Source: Pseudomonadota bacterium
GTDB taxonomy: Bacteria > Pseudomonadota > Gammaproteobacteria > Steroidobacterales > Steroidobacteraceae
Length of the DNA stretch: 49,856 nucleotides
Direction: 5' to 3'
Assembly (NCBI GenBank): GCA_025357635.1
Contig: JANXOV010000148.1
Coordinates: forward strand, 1-49,856
In this document: positions 36,367 to 45,794 of the stretch, piece by piece
How the letters are laid out: each line of letters opens with the position of its first letter
Position numbering within the stretch: position 1 is the stretch's first letter
The notes under the pieces: generated by a model
Seen by the model: only the letters and a program-made list of their open reading frames with translations
What the model was told of the DNA's origin: nothing
Database searches by the model: none
Translations under genes and position numbers: made by a program

Positions 36367-37953
36367 TCAACGTTCGAGCGAACCCCCTGGCGGTCTCAAC
36401 GCCGGCTCCTGTGCCCCGACCTGGCCACAACGAATCGACGCCGCGCGTTCGCTGACCGCCTGTTTCTGCTCTTCGCTCAGGCGTGCCAGGTTCTTCACCT
36501 GCAGAGCCATGCGCGGGTTCCTGGCCAGCGCCGCTTCATGGCGCATCAGGAAGTCCCAGTACAAGGTGGTGTACGGGCAGGCCTTCTCGCCGCTGCGTTG
36601 CGCGGGGTCGTAGCGGCACCCCTTGCAGTGCGGGCTCATTCGCTGGATGTACTTGCCGGTGGCGATGTAGGGCTTGCTGCCCATCACGCCGCCGTCGGCG
36701 TACTGACTCATACCCAGCGTGTTGGGCAGTTCGACCCATTCCACCGCATCGACAAAGACCGCGAGGTACCAGGCGTGCACCTGCTTCGGGTTCACGCCCA
36801 GCATCAGCGCAAAGAGGCCGGTGACCATAAGCCGCTGGATGTGGTTGGCATAGCCGTGTGTCAGCGTCTGCACCAGTGCATCGCGCAGGCAGGCCATGTC
36901 CGTGTCGCCTGTCCAGTACCACGCAGGCAGATCCTCTTGGGCGTCGAGCGCATTGCGCTCCAGGTATTCGGGCATATGGGTCCAGTAGATGCCGCGCACG
37001 TACTCGCGCCAGCCGAGGATCTGGCGGATGAAGCCTTCGACGCTGGCCAGTGGCGCGTGCCCGTCGCGGTACGCCGCTTGCGCCTCCGCCACCACTTCGC
37101 GCGGGTTCAGCAGCTTCAGGTTGAGCGCGGCTGACAGGTGTGCGTGGTACAGCCAAGGGTTGCCCGGCCAGATCGCGTCCTGGTACCGGCCGAACAGGGG
37201 CAGGCGCTCTTTGACAAAAGTGCGCAAGGATTTCAGCGCCTGCGCTCGGGTCACGGGCCAGGTGAAGCTGTCCAGTCTGCCGGGGTGAGCAGCGAAGCGG
37301 GTATTGACGAGCGCGATCACCTCGCGCGTGAGGACATCGGGCTCGACGCGTGTGCGCGGCGGTACATCTCCCGGACCAGAAGCGCCGAAGGCCTCGCGGT
37401 TGTCGACGTCAAAGTTCCACTGCCCGCCGACAGGTTCGTCACCGTCCATCAGCACGCCATGGCGTTTGCGCTGCGCGCGGTAGAAATACTCCATGCGCAG
37501 GGATTTGCGGCCCTTGGCATGCGCGGCGAACTCACGGACGCTGCAGAAAAAGTGGCGGTCGTCGCGGATGTCCAATGAAAGACCCTTTGCTTCGGCCGCG
37601 GCCTTGATCGCTTGCAGAACACGCCAATCCCCCGGTGCGGTCATCACCAGGCGTGTCGGCCGCAGCCGCTCGATGTCCGACTGCAACTGTGCCTGCAGGC
37701 TGCCGGCGTTACCGGGCGCATCCAGCCGGGTGTAGTGCAGCGGGCGGCCGGCGGCTTGCAGAGCGAGTGCGAAGTGCCGCATGGCCGCCAGGAATAGCGC
37801 CGTGCGCGGTTTGCTCGACCACACCTGGGTCGCCTCGTCGCCGACCTCGGCCATCCAGACGGCGTCGACGCCCGCATCGAATCTGTCGAACGCGGCTGCG
37901 TCGATGTTGAGCTGGTCGCCCAGCACGACGATCAGATCGCGCAGCTCAGCCAC
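36367..37953 (-). CDS. Cryptochrome/photolyase-related protein, iron-sulfur (6-4) type
   Basis: This 528-residue flavoprotein belongs to the deoxyribodipyrimidine photolyase-related (FeS-BCP/CryPro) group that repairs (6-4) photoproducts. The N-terminal domain begins LRDLIVVLGDQLN, and the C-terminal FAD domain contains SVEGFIRQILGWREYVRGIY, HGYANHIQRLMVTG and VEWVELPNTLGMSQYADGG. Four cysteines suited to the [4Fe-4S] cluster are seen: one at about residue 355 (DMACLRD) and Cys443, Cys446 and Cys459 (HCKGCRYDP, KACPY). Its start overlaps the DUF2256 gene by 8 bp, a pairing often found in this group. Confidence 0.92.
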   Translation of the reverse strand: MAELRDLIVVLGDQLNIDAAAFDRFDAGVDAVWMAEVGDEATQVWSSKPRTALFLAAMRHFALALQAAGRPLHYTRLDAPGNAGSLQAQLQSDIERLRPTRLVMTAPGDWRVLQAIKAAAEAKGLSLDIRDDRHFFCSVREFAAHAKGRKSLRMEYFYRAQRKRHGVLMDGDEPVGGQWNFDVDNREAFGASGPGDVPPRTRVEPDVLTREVIALVNTRFAAHPGRLDSFTWPVTRAQALKSLRTFVKERLPLFGRYQDAIWPGNPWLYHAHLSAALNLKLLNPREVVAEAQAAYRDGHAPLASVEGFIRQILGWREYVRGIYWTHMPEYLERNALDAQEDLPAWYWTGDTDMACLRDALVQTLTHGYANHIQRLMVTGLFALMLGVNPKQVHAWYLAVFVDAVEWVELPNTLGMSQYADGGVMGSKPYIATGKYIQRMSPHCKGCRYDPAQRSGEKACPYTTLYWDFLMRHEAALARNPRMALQVKNLARLSEEQKQAVSERAASIRCGQVGAQEPALRPPGGSLER

Positions 37954-38143
37954 GCGGGGCCTTGGCGCGCCGGCAAGCCTCGGAGCAGTACTTCACCTCG
38001 GCCCAGTTCTTCGCCCAGCTGCGGCGCCAGCTCATGGGCAAGCCGCAGGCCACACAAGGTTTGCTCGGCAAGGCAGCCTTGTTGCCGCGAAACGTTGCGC
38101 CACGCAGCGTCTGCCGTACTTCCGACATGGGTTTTCGTGGCAT
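37946..38143 (-). CDS. DUF2256 zinc-ribbon-like protein
   Basis: This 65-residue protein has the DUF2256 pattern: CVACGLPMSWRRSWAKNWAEVKYCSEACRRAK. The four cysteines in two C-x2-C / C-x3-C pairs probably bind zinc. The family is regularly encoded beside or fused to cryptochrome/photolyase-related proteins, and here it overlaps the photolyase start by 8 bp. Its role in repair is unknown. Confidence 0.88.
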   Translation of the reverse strand: MPRKPMSEVRQTLRGATFRGNKAALPSKPCVACGLPMSWRRSWAKNWAEVKYCSEACRRAKAPRG

Positions 38144-38406
38144 GAGTAGAGTGATGAATGCTTCTCTTGTTACGGTTGCGGCGCAAGATGTTATTCAGCG
38201 AAATTGGGCCGGATTTTGCAGAGTGTACTTCACAGGATTCAGTTGACCAGTGCATCCAACGGTATCACGGGTGCAGGCGAAGAACGATGGTGACAAACAT
38301 CAGCGTTCAGAAAGTCCGGCGGATCCATGGCTTCATCTCAACGTTGATGATCGCCGCAACCTGTTCTGTTTCAACCGAGTTTGGACATGCCATACTAGCC
38401 CCTCAG

Positions 38407-40314
38407 ATGTCAGGCATCCTTGGGAATTTTCGCGTGACCGATTCGAATAAAGCTGTCTTTTTAAGCTACGCAAAGCAGGATGCCGACGCCGCCGCAAGAA
38501 TTTCTGAGACCTTGCGCGCGGCGGGCGTCGAAGTCTGGTTCGATCAAAGTGAACTGCGTGGTGGGGATGCATGGGACGCCGCCATCCGCAGACAGATCAA
38601 GACCTGCGCGTTGATGATCCCCATCATCTCGGCGAACACCCAGGGGCGCGCGGAAGGATATTTCCGCCTGGAGTGGAAGTTGGCGATCGATCGATCGCAT
38701 CTGATGTCACACGATCGTCCGTTCCTGGTGCCGGTCGTCATTGACCAGACCAGCGAAGGCGACGAGCGTGTTCCGGAGAAGTTTCGGGAGGTGCAGTGGA
38801 CACGTTTGCCCGGTGGTGAAACCTCCCCGGCCTTCATCGCGCAGATTTTGAGGCTGCTCGAGAAAGACTCCACCGCAAGCGTGGCGCCGCCGCCAGCTGT
38901 AAAAGTCGGTCGCCCTGCGCCAGATGCAACTCAGGGCTCCCCGGCGACACCGCCCATTGCGCCCAAGCGGCGACTGCCCTTGGCGGCCTTGGCCGCGATG
39001 GCAGTGGTGCTCTGCCTCGTGATCGTGGCGTGGACAACGCGCCACCTCTGGCTGCATTCGCCCTCCATCGTTGCCTACTCGAACGAAGACCGGCGCATGA
39101 CGTATGCCGTCCTGCCGTTTCAGGCGCCTGCCGACGATGCACATGGCGCTCAGGTAGCGAAGGCCACGGGCGATGAGATCCTCAGCATGCTCGAATCGCG
39201 AAAAGAATTGGTGAGCGTCGTGCCCCGCGCCAGCGCGGAACAGGCGGTCGCGCATGAAAACAGCATCAAGAACCTGGCGAAGGCGCTCGATGTGCATTTC
39301 CTCGTTCGCGGTACCGTCGCGCGCGATGGCGCCGGCTACAAGGTGACCGTGCTGGGCATCGACGGCGCAAGCGAGCGCATACTCGCCACTCAATCCCTGA
39401 CGGTGGCCGCCGATGCATTGACGCCCCGATGGCGTGACGATGTGCAGGACGTGTTGTACGAGATCGTTGGCGCCGGACTTCGCGCGGAGGTAAAGGCCGC
39501 GCGGGACAAGCCCCTGAATGAACTCGACGTTCGTGATCTGTCCTTTCGCGCATCCGTGGATTGGCGCGCGAATCGGGATGTGGATGGCAAGGCCGCGAAC
39601 GCCAATTCAAACATGCTTCTCAACAAGGCACTCGCGTTGGCGCCCGACGACCAGTTTGCACTGCGCACGGTGGCCGTGATCAACCTGTGCGACTGCGTCA
39701 ACATCTGGTCGTCAAACCCCGACGAACAAAAGGCCATCGGCGCCGCCGCCATGGAAAAATATCTTCGTTCCGACCCCAATTCACCCTTCATGCTCATCGA
39801 GAAGGCCGGTCTTTACCAGCTTCGACTGAGGTGGGAAGAATCACTGGTGATCGCCGATACGGTTCTGGGACTCGAGCCGGACGACGCGAACGCCCTTGGC
39901 CTCAAGGCAGCAGGTCTTCTGCGGCTCGGCAGGCTGAAAGAAGCCCAGCCCATCATGGATGGACTGTTGGCTCGTTACCCCAATAACTGGTATGTGGCGG
40001 CGCTGGCGGCGGATATCTACTTTGCGCTGAGCGACTATGCCCGTGCGGCACAGTTTGCGCAGAAAGCCACGGCACAAATGAGCGAACCCGACTTGCGCGA
40101 TCGAGTAGCCGGGTCGGTGCGACTCACGTTGATCGCCGCCCAAGCCCGCCTCGGCCAAGACGCCCGCGCCAAAGCGGCACTGGCGGATTTCGAGGCCACG
40201 CTGCCGGGCGTCAACACCATCACGGCCATGAAGAAATGGATTCATCCGTCCGCAGACCTCGCGGATTTCGAACCTCTGTATGAAGGGTTGCGTCTGGCCG
40301 GTGTCGGCACCTGA
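38407..40314 (+). CDS. TIR-domain membrane protein with TolB-N-like and TPR regions
   Basis: The protein (about 635 residues from ATG 38407) has a TIR domain at residues 15-140 (VFLSYAKQDADAAARISETL, GVEVWFDQSELRGGDAWD), a proline-rich linker, one membrane helix at about 191-211, then a TolB-N/FlgO-like region (YAVLPFQAPADDAHGAQVAK) and TPR-like helices to the end. Glu89 in GYFRLEWKLA sits where NADase-active TIR domains carry their catalytic glutamate, though the usual W-C context is absent. The frame is open back to 38158 with other starts at 38158 and 38287; the start is uncertain. The cytoplasmic TIR and the extracytoplasmic TPR part suggest a sensor. It is divergent from the DUF2256-photolyase pair. 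Confidence 0.82.
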   Translation: MSGILGNFRVTDSNKAVFLSYAKQDADAAARISETLRAAGVEVWFDQSELRGGDAWDAAIRRQIKTCALMIPIISANTQGRAEGYFRLEWKLAIDRSHLMSHDRPFLVPVVIDQTSEGDERVPEKFREVQWTRLPGGETSPAFIAQILRLLEKDSTASVAPPPAVKVGRPAPDATQGSPATPPIAPKRRLPLAALAAMAVVLCLVIVAWTTRHLWLHSPSIVAYSNEDRRMTYAVLPFQAPADDAHGAQVAKATGDEILSMLESRKELVSVVPRASAEQAVAHENSIKNLAKALDVHFLVRGTVARDGAGYKVTVLGIDGASERILATQSLTVAADALTPRWRDDVQDVLYEIVGAGLRAEVKAARDKPLNELDVRDLSFRASVDWRANRDVDGKAANANSNMLLNKALALAPDDQFALRTVAVINLCDCVNIWSSNPDEQKAIGAAAMEKYLRSDPNSPFMLIEKAGLYQLRLRWEESLVIADTVLGLEPDDANALGLKAAGLLRLGRLKEAQPIMDGLLARYPNNWYVAALAADIYFALSDYARAAQFAQKATAQMSEPDLRDRVAGSVRLTLIAAQARLGQDARAKAALADFEATLPGVNTITAMKKWIHPSADLADFEPLYEGLRLAGVGT

Positions 40315-40317
40315 TTT

Positions 40318-40470
40318 ATGGTGTGCACGGCTAATGGCGTGACCTGCCAATTGGAAATCTTCGCTGATCACGGGCTCCCGTTCAACGAGCGCGCAGGTTT
40401 CAGACGAATCGCCTCCCACGTGGAGCCGACCACCGGCAGCCGATATCACATTCTGCGCACGGTTGAGTAA
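40318..40470 (+). CDS. Possible 50-residue protein
   Basis: ATG 40318, three bases after the TIR gene stop, opens 50 codons with a protein-like composition (CQLEIFADHGLPFNERAGFR, then GSRYHILRTVE). There is no clear ribosome site of its own, so it would depend on coupling to the TIR gene. I recognise no family; it could be the tail of a lost gene. Confidence 0.35.
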   Translation: MVCTANGVTCQLEIFADHGLPFNERAGFRRIASHVEPTTGSRYHILRTVE

Positions 40471-40481
40471 CGAGCCGTCCG

Positions 40482-40991
40482 ATGTTCGTCAACGATCAGG
40501 AATTCGAGGACTTCCTCGCGGCATTCGAGTCGCTCTGCCTGCCCAAGCCACGCTGGACGCATCACGCGCATCTGGCCGTCGCGCTCTGGTATGTGAGACG
40601 TGAAACCCCGGCGCAGGCCCTGCAGGTCGTCCGCCGTAACATACGCGCGTACAATGCGTCGGTCGGCACCATCAACGACGACCACAACGGCTATCACGAA
40701 ACGCTCACCCAATTGTATCTGCGCGGTGTTCGCGCTTATACGCAGCAGCACGCGCAGGCGCCGCTGCTCGATTCACTGACGGCGCTGTTGAAGTCGCCCA
40801 TGGCGCGCAGTGACTGGCCGCTGAAGTTTTATTCAAAGGACCGGCTGTTTTCGGTCGCCGCGCGCCGTGATTGGATCGAGCCGGATCTGGTGCAAGGTGA
40901 TGCAATTGGATCTTACAGCCCCCTTCATACTGACTCAGATGCTGCTGCCGGTGACGCGCACGCTGCCGGTCCGCGGTTGAATAGACTGTAG
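40482..40991 (+). CDS. Conserved hypothetical protein with WTHHAHL motif
   Basis: This 169-residue soluble protein has conserved-looking blocks: PRWTHHAHLAVALWYVRR, NIRAYNASVGTINDDHNGYHET, LKFYSKDRLFSVAARRDWIEPDL. The histidines in THHAH and GYHET could bind a metal. I have seen this pattern in unnamed bacterial proteins but know no function. The last 30 residues are unlike the rest, alanine- and aspartate-rich, and may be a read-through extension. It ends 46 bp before the second ECF sigma gene. Confidence 0.7.
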   Translation: MFVNDQEFEDFLAAFESLCLPKPRWTHHAHLAVALWYVRRETPAQALQVVRRNIRAYNASVGTINDDHNGYHETLTQLYLRGVRAYTQQHAQAPLLDSLTALLKSPMARSDWPLKFYSKDRLFSVAARRDWIEPDLVQGDAIGSYSPLHTDSDAAAGDAHAAGPRLNRL

Positions 40992-41007
40992 TCCTAAAAA
41001 GACTGTA
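40983..41007 (+). promoter_or_regulatory. AGACTGTA direct repeats before the second ECF sigma gene
   Basis: The 8-mer AGACTGTA occurs at 40983-40990 and 41000-41007, 17 bp apart, just before TATAGTTTTT and 31 bp before the sigma gene start. The spacing of about one and a half helical turns puts the copies on nearly opposite faces; they could be operator half-sites or overlapping promoter elements. Confidence 0.4.
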
Positions 41008-41037
41008 TAGTTTTTGCCCGCGTGGAAGGCATGCAAT

Positions 41038-41670
41038 ATGACAGATTCGATCGGCCGCGAATTGACCCCGGAATTGCCAGCGCCGTCGGTTCCCACTGAA
41101 TCAGTTTCGGCGCTGGCCGTCACCCTTGAATCTCTCCTGCATGCCGTAGTCGCGGGCGACGCCAACGCCGAGTCCGCCATCCAACAATTGCATGATCTGA
41201 CGGTCAGCAGGCTCATGGGCTTGGCGCGCGGCATGCTGCGCAACACTGCAGATGCCGAGGAAGCGGTCTGCGACACCTATGTTCAGGTATGGCAGACCGC
41301 CAAACATTTTGACGTGCAGCGCGCCTCGCCGATTGCGTGGCTGGTCATGATCTGCCGCAGTCGTTGCCTGGACAGACTGCGCTCGCGCAAGCTGCAGGCG
41401 CGGCTGGTGGCCGCCGCTGCCGCCGAACCGGCAAATACCACCGATGATGGGCCGGAGCGCTTGTTGGGCATGCTCCAATCCAATTCGCGCGTCAGAAGCG
41501 CCTTGGAGACTCTGCCATCTGGCAAGCGCCGGTTGATTGAACTGGCCTTTCTGGAAGGCCTTTCCCATGCAGAGCTCAGTGAGCGGTTGCAATTGCCACT
41601 GGGAACCGTCAAGTCCCATTTGCGAAGATCCTTGCAGACGCTGCATTCCTCGATCGAAGGAGTCAGATAA
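41038..41670 (+). CDS. ECF sigma factor with cupin anti-sigma partner
   Basis: This 210-residue sigma factor has region 2 (LMGLARGMLRNTADAEEAVCDTYVQVWQ), WLVMICRSRCLDRLR, and region 4 with the helix-turn-helix LSHAELSERLQLPLGTVKSHLRRSL. The long polar N-terminus (about 35 residues) precedes region 2. ATG 41038 is preferred over an upstream start at 41014. The stop overlaps the ATG of a cupin gene by one base (TAATG), so both are made together. The layout matches ECF11/RpoE-ChrR type systems that respond to oxidative or photo-oxidative stress. Confidence 0.88.
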   Translation: MTDSIGRELTPELPAPSVPTESVSALAVTLESLLHAVVAGDANAESAIQQLHDLTVSRLMGLARGMLRNTADAEEAVCDTYVQVWQTAKHFDVQRASPIAWLVMICRSRCLDRLRSRKLQARLVAAAAAEPANTTDDGPERLLGMLQSNSRVRSALETLPSGKRRLIELAFLEGLSHAELSERLQLPLGTVKSHLRRSLQTLHSSIEGVR

Positions 41671-42146
41671 TGTCCCGAACGACCTCAGCCGATACGCTGC
41701 GGCAGCGCGACCTAGCCGAAATTGGCGAGTCCCTTGCGCCCGTGCCATTGTCAGCCGCCGAAACCAGCGCATCGCGCGCTCGCATGATGAGCAAGATCCG
41801 CGCGGCACCGCCGCCTTCGACGGTCACGGTCCGCAGCGAGGAGATCGCCTGGGAACGCGAATCACCGTTTCGTGAGCGTAAGCTGCTGCTGCGCGACTTC
41901 GAGCGCAATGAGCAGACCTATCTGGTTCGGCTCAGCCCCGGTGCGGTCAGCGCTCCGCACTCGCACGATGTGCAGGAAATCGTATGGGTGATCGAGGGCG
42001 AAGTGCAGATCGATGGACATGTAATCCGTGCGGGCGACTTGCATGTGGCTGCGCCCGGATCACGACATGAGGACTTTCGCACCAGCACCGGTGCTCTGGT
42101 GCTGATCCGAAGTCATATTCCGAGCGAGGTTCCGCGACCGGGGTAG
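41670..42146 (+). CDS. ChrR-like cupin anti-sigma factor without the zinc-finger cysteines
   Basis: This 158-residue protein has a helical N-terminus (about 1-50) and a cupin domain (about 55-150) with metal-type residues in PHSHDVQEIVWVIEGE and PGSRHED. ChrR proteins bind their sigma factor through an N-terminal domain holding zinc with His and Cys residues; this protein has no cysteine at all, so sigma binding must differ. The one-base overlap with the sigma gene strongly suggests it controls that factor. The signal is probably sensed by the cupin metal centre. Confidence 0.78.
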   Translation: MSRTTSADTLRQRDLAEIGESLAPVPLSAAETSASRARMMSKIRAAPPPSTVTVRSEEIAWERESPFRERKLLLRDFERNEQTYLVRLSPGAVSAPHSHDVQEIVWVIEGEVQIDGHVIRAGDLHVAAPGSRHEDFRTSTGALVLIRSHIPSEVPRPG

Positions 42147-42232
42147 TTACGCCTCCGGCATGGAAGGCCGCTGGAACCGGCACGGGTTAGTCTTGACGCA
42201 TCGATACAACTGCAATCATCGGGGAGAGCGAA

Positions 42233-43603
42233 TTGAATACCACTGAATTGGACGCCCAGGTGGCGAAGGACCGCTTATCGCACGCCTTGCGTCCGCGCCA
42301 CGTCACCATGATCGCGATCGGCGGCATCATTGGGGCAGGTCTCCTGGTCAGCAGCAGTATCGCGATTTTGCAGGTCGGACCTGCAGTCATCCTGAGTTAC
42401 GCGCTTACAGGTGTGCTGGTGCTGCTGGTCATGCGCTGTCTTGGCGAGATGGCGGTGGAAATGCCGCAGGTGCGCTCATTTACCGAATTCACCCGCGTGG
42501 CGCTGGGCAACTGGGCTGGCTTTTCGGTTGGCTGGCTGTACTGGTACTTCTGGGCGATTGTGATTCCGATCGAGGCCATCGCCGGCGCAGCGATTCTGCA
42601 ACAGTGGTTGCCGTACGATAATTGGGTCATCGGCACGATGCTGATGGCGGCGATGACAGCCGTTAATCTGATGTCGGCGCGATCGTTCGGCGAATTCGAA
42701 TTCTGGTTCGCCTCCATCAAGGTTGCCGCCATCATCGTTTTCATTACCACCTGTCTTGCCTATGCGCTTGGCTGGACCTCACCCACCGGCCCGACATTTG
42801 GCAACTTGACCGAGCACGGCGGTTTTGCGCCATTCGGATTTGCCGCCGTGCTGACCGGCGCGATTCCGGTGTTCTTCTCGATGATGGGCGCGGAAGTCGT
42901 GACGATTGCGGCGGCTGAATCTACCGAGCCTGCGAAGTCGGTCGCTCGTTTGGTTTCAACCGTCGTCTGGCGAATCCTCGCGTTTTACCTCGGTTCCGTG
43001 GCGCTGATTGTCAGCGTCGTGCCCTGGAACTCCGTGAAACCCGGCGAGTCACCGTTTACGCTGGCGTTGAATTTCATGGGGATCCCGCTCGCCGGCACGC
43101 TGATGAGCATCATCATCCTGACTGCTGTGCTGTCCTGCCTGAATTCCTCCTTCTACGTCGCCTCGCGCGTACTCTTTGTGCTGGCAGAGAAGGGCGATGC
43201 GCCGCGATTCCTGGCCGAAACCAACAGACGTTTCGTGCCGGCGCGTTCGGTATGGCTGGCGAGCATCATCGGATTCATCGGTGTGATTGCGGCTATCTTA
43301 TCGCCGGGCCTGGTGTTTGCGTGGCTGGTCAAGGCCACCGGCGCGATCATCATCGTTATCTACATCATGATCTGTGTTTCACAAGTGCGCCTGCGCCGTG
43401 CACGCGAGTGCGAGGGCAAGCCTGCACCGGCTCTGCCCATGTGGTTGTTTCCCTGGGCCTCGTATTTTGCGATTGCGGCGATGCTTGCCGTGCTGATCAA
43501 GATGGCAATCGATCCCAAGATGACCAGCGAATTCTGGGCCAGTGCCGGCTCGATTGCCGTGGTTCTGATCGCCTATTTCATCAAGTCCCGCGTCAAGCGC
43601 TAA
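42233..43603 (+). CDS. APC-superfamily amino-acid permease
   Basis: This 456-residue inner-membrane protein has about twelve helices and the amino-acid permease signature near the N-terminus ([20 protein letters not shown], then [12 protein letters not shown]). It resembles the AroP/GabP group of proton-coupled transporters; the substrate cannot be read. The start is a TTG at 42233, six bases after GGGGAG, and no ATG fits as well. Its stop is convergent with the dehydrogenase-like gene, whose ancestral stop overlaps it by 3 bp. Confidence 0.88.
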   Translation: MNTTELDAQVAKDRLSHALRPRHVTMIAIGGIIGAGLLVSSSIAILQVGPAVILSYALTGVLVLLVMRCLGEMAVEMPQVRSFTEFTRVALGNWAGFSVGWLYWYFWAIVIPIEAIAGAAILQQWLPYDNWVIGTMLMAAMTAVNLMSARSFGEFEFWFASIKVAAIIVFITTCLAYALGWTSPTGPTFGNLTEHGGFAPFGFAAVLTGAIPVFFSMMGAEVVTIAAAESTEPAKSVARLVSTVVWRILAFYLGSVALIVSVVPWNSVKPGESPFTLALNFMGIPLAGTLMSIIILTAVLSCLNSSFYVASRVLFVLAEKGDAPRFLAETNRRFVPARSVWLASIIGFIGVIAAILSPGLVFAWLVKATGAIIIVIYIMICVSQVRLRRARECEGKPAPALPMWLFPWASYFAIAAMLAVLIKMAIDPKMTSEFWASAGSIAVVLIAYFIKSRVKR

Positions 43604-45139
43604 CGCTTCGAGTCCTTGATCACGCGCATCGCTGCGTTGCGGCCGGGGGCGCCGGAGACGGCGCCGCCGGGGTGGGCGCCGGAGCCGCAGAGATACAGGC
43701 CGGGGATGGGCGTGGCGTACTGCGCCGATTTCGGATGAGGGCGCAAGCCGAAAATTTGATCGAGGTCGTGGCGGCGTGAGGACCTGCCGGCCGACGATAA
43801 GGTGCCGCAGGTTCGGCATGTGCTGCTCCAGCTTCGTCAGGATGCGCTCAGCAACGGACGGGCCGATCTGGTCCCAGTTCAGGCCGTCGGCCAGCCGATA
43901 GGGATAGTACTTGCCGAGCACACTCATCACATGATGCCCGGGCGGCGCCAGCGTGTCGTCGATGGCCGAGGGGATGCGGATATCCAGATAGGGCTCATCA
44001 ATGACCTGGCCCGCAAGCGCCGCGCGATAGTTGGACTCGATGGCCGCACGCTCCGGGAAGATGGTGATGGAAGCGCCGCGTGCGATGTCGGCCTCCGTGC
44101 CCCGGAGCGCCGCAAACTCGGGCGCACCCGACAACGCCAGGTTCATCCGCAGCGTCGCATGGCCCATGCGCAGCCTTTCGATTCCGTCGGCAAACCCCTC
44201 CGGCAGGTTTTCGCGCCCGACAAATTTGAGGAAGGTGCACTTGGGGTCGGTGTTGGCAAGCACGCGCTTGGCGCGCGACTCCTCGCCGCTTTCAAGCCGC
44301 ACGCCGACGGCGCGGCCACGCTCCAGGACGATGCGATCAACGGGCGCCTCGGTGCGATACTGCACGCCATGGGCGCGGCCGGACGCAGCCATCGCCTGGG
44401 TAATCGCCCCCATGCCGCCGCGGGAATGACCCCACGCGCCACGCTCGCCCTCGAACTCGCCAAGCGCGTGATGGAAGTAGGGGATCGCTGAGCCCGGCGC
44501 GTCCAGGCTCGCGAAATTGCCGGAGACGCAATGGCCGGCAGTGAGGTTGCGGATCGGCTCACTCTGGAACCAGCGCTCGGCTATGTCGTTCGCCGGCGAT
44601 GTCAGCAGCTGCATCAGCAGATGGCGGTCCTCGAGACAGAGACCGCGGAACCCACGCGCCGTCGGCAGCAGGGCCAGCAGATCCATGATTCCGCCGCCGA
44701 GATCGGGCGGCGGTTTCAGCCACTGGGCGCGGATCACCTGCCCGACGCGATCCACCGCGGCGTGAAAGCGCCGGAGACTTTCGTAGTCCGTGTTTGAGTA
44801 GCGGCCGATGACGGCGCGGTCGTGCGCATCATCGCCCGTCATCAGCAGCGCGCGTCCATCCTGCAGGATGCTGAGATCGGCCCGCATCCGCACCGGCTGA
44901 TAGCCGTGGCGCTTCAAGTCCAGTTCCTCGATCACCTCGGACCGCAGCAGGCTCACCGTGTAGGACGCCACGGAATTGCGATAGCCTGGATGGAACTCCT
45001 CGGTCACCGCAGCACCGCCGAGCATGGCGTGCCGCTCCAGCACCATGACCTTCTGACCCGCTCTGCCCAGATAGGCCGCGGCGGTCAACCCGTTATGGCC
45101 GCCACCGATGACGATCGCGTCGTAGATTACGTTGGACAC
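43600..45139 (-). pseudogene. Phytoene-dehydrogenase-like FAD oxidoreductase, out of frame near the 3' end
   Basis: The first 455 or so codons encode an FAD protein of the CrtI-like NAD(P)/FAD family, starting DAIVIGGGHNGLTAAAYLGR and with the family's RMGHATLRMNLALSG. Near 43770 the frame shifts. Only in the next frame is the family's C-terminal FAD motif found: [19 protein letters not shown], then [12 protein letters not shown], ending with TAG at 43600-43602. Without the shift the frame runs 220 bp antisense into the permease. The block that usually lies between QVLTP and this motif (a TGGNIFHG-like stretch) also seems missing, so I infer a small out-of-frame deletion rather than a read error. 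The VOC gene lies 1 bp upstream. Confidence 0.78.
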
Positions 45140-45140
45140 G

Positions 45141-45608
45141 CTACCTCGGCCGCGACTGCAACTCCAGCACGTTCCCTTCTGGATCGGTCACATACACCCA
45201 TGTCAGCTTTGCTCCGGCCGCATTCGTCAGCGTGACGATTTCCCCCACCGCGCGGCCTCCTGCAGCAATAACCGCCTCGCGCGCGGCGGGCACATCGTCC
45301 ACAACAAATGCGATGTGCCCAAAACCCGGGCGGTTGACCGCCACGTCGGGTCTTTCCTTCAAGATGTTGTAGTTGAAGATCTCAAGGGTCGGACCCTCCG
45401 TGCCGTGGCCTGGAAGCCGAAGATGCACACCGCGCAGCTCGGCGCCCGGAATCCCGGTTCCCCGTTCCAGGTCCTTCCCCTTGAAGTCGCGTTCCGGTGG
45501 AACCGGCACGCAGCCGAACTGCTCCTGATAGAACCGCGACAATGTTCGCCAATCGTATGCGATCAGATTTGTATGCCCGTACCTTGCACCAGCGATCGAA
45601 GGAGTCAT
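45141..45608 (-). CDS. VOC-family (glyoxalase/dioxygenase-like) protein
   Basis: This 155-residue protein has the VOC metal positions in GHTNLIAYDWRTLSRFYQEQ, the FGHIAFVVDDVPAAREAVIA half, and a terminal VYVTDPEGNVLELQ with the usual acidic ligand. It ends 1 bp before the dehydrogenase-like gene begins, suggesting one transcript. The substrate is unknown. The start ATG at 45608 lies head to head, 2 bp away, with the ATG of the transposase remnant. Confidence 0.85.
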   Translation of the reverse strand: MTPSIAGARYGHTNLIAYDWRTLSRFYQEQFGCVPVPPERDFKGKDLERGTGIPGAELRGVHLRLPGHGTEGPTLEIFNYNILKERPDVAVNRPGFGHIAFVVDDVPAAREAVIAAGGRAVGEIVTLTNAAGAKLTWVYVTDPEGNVLELQSRPR

Positions 45609-45610
45609 CT

Positions 45611-45718
45611 ATGAATGCTACTACCTTCGCCGTGGATCTCGCAAAGAATGCCAATGAGGCGGCGGCGTGCTCCAGTCAATCATGCGATGACCTTGCCCGT
45701 AGGAGCTTTGAGAATTGA
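45611..45718 (+). pseudogene. IS110-family transposase remnant (5' end only)
   Basis: ATG 45611, after AAGGAG, begins MNATTFAVDLAKN, the characteristic start of IS110-type transposases. The next residues (ANEAAACSS) still echo the usual VFEVAVSE block but carry several substitutions, and then the likeness is lost; a stop follows at 45716. Only about 70 bp of the element remain. It lies at the left edge of the cassette array and may mark a past insertion or deletion end. Confidence 0.6.
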
Positions 45719-45794
45719 ATCGAGAAGCTCTGGCGTAGCAACAGCAGGTCCTCGACGCGGTTACTCTTGCAGTGAACCAACACGACCGCGATGG

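Noticed and set aside
43379-43599. C-terminal continuation of the dehydrogenase frame into the permease gene
   Set aside because: The sequence there is antisense to the permease, and the true family C-terminus is in the neighbouring frame.
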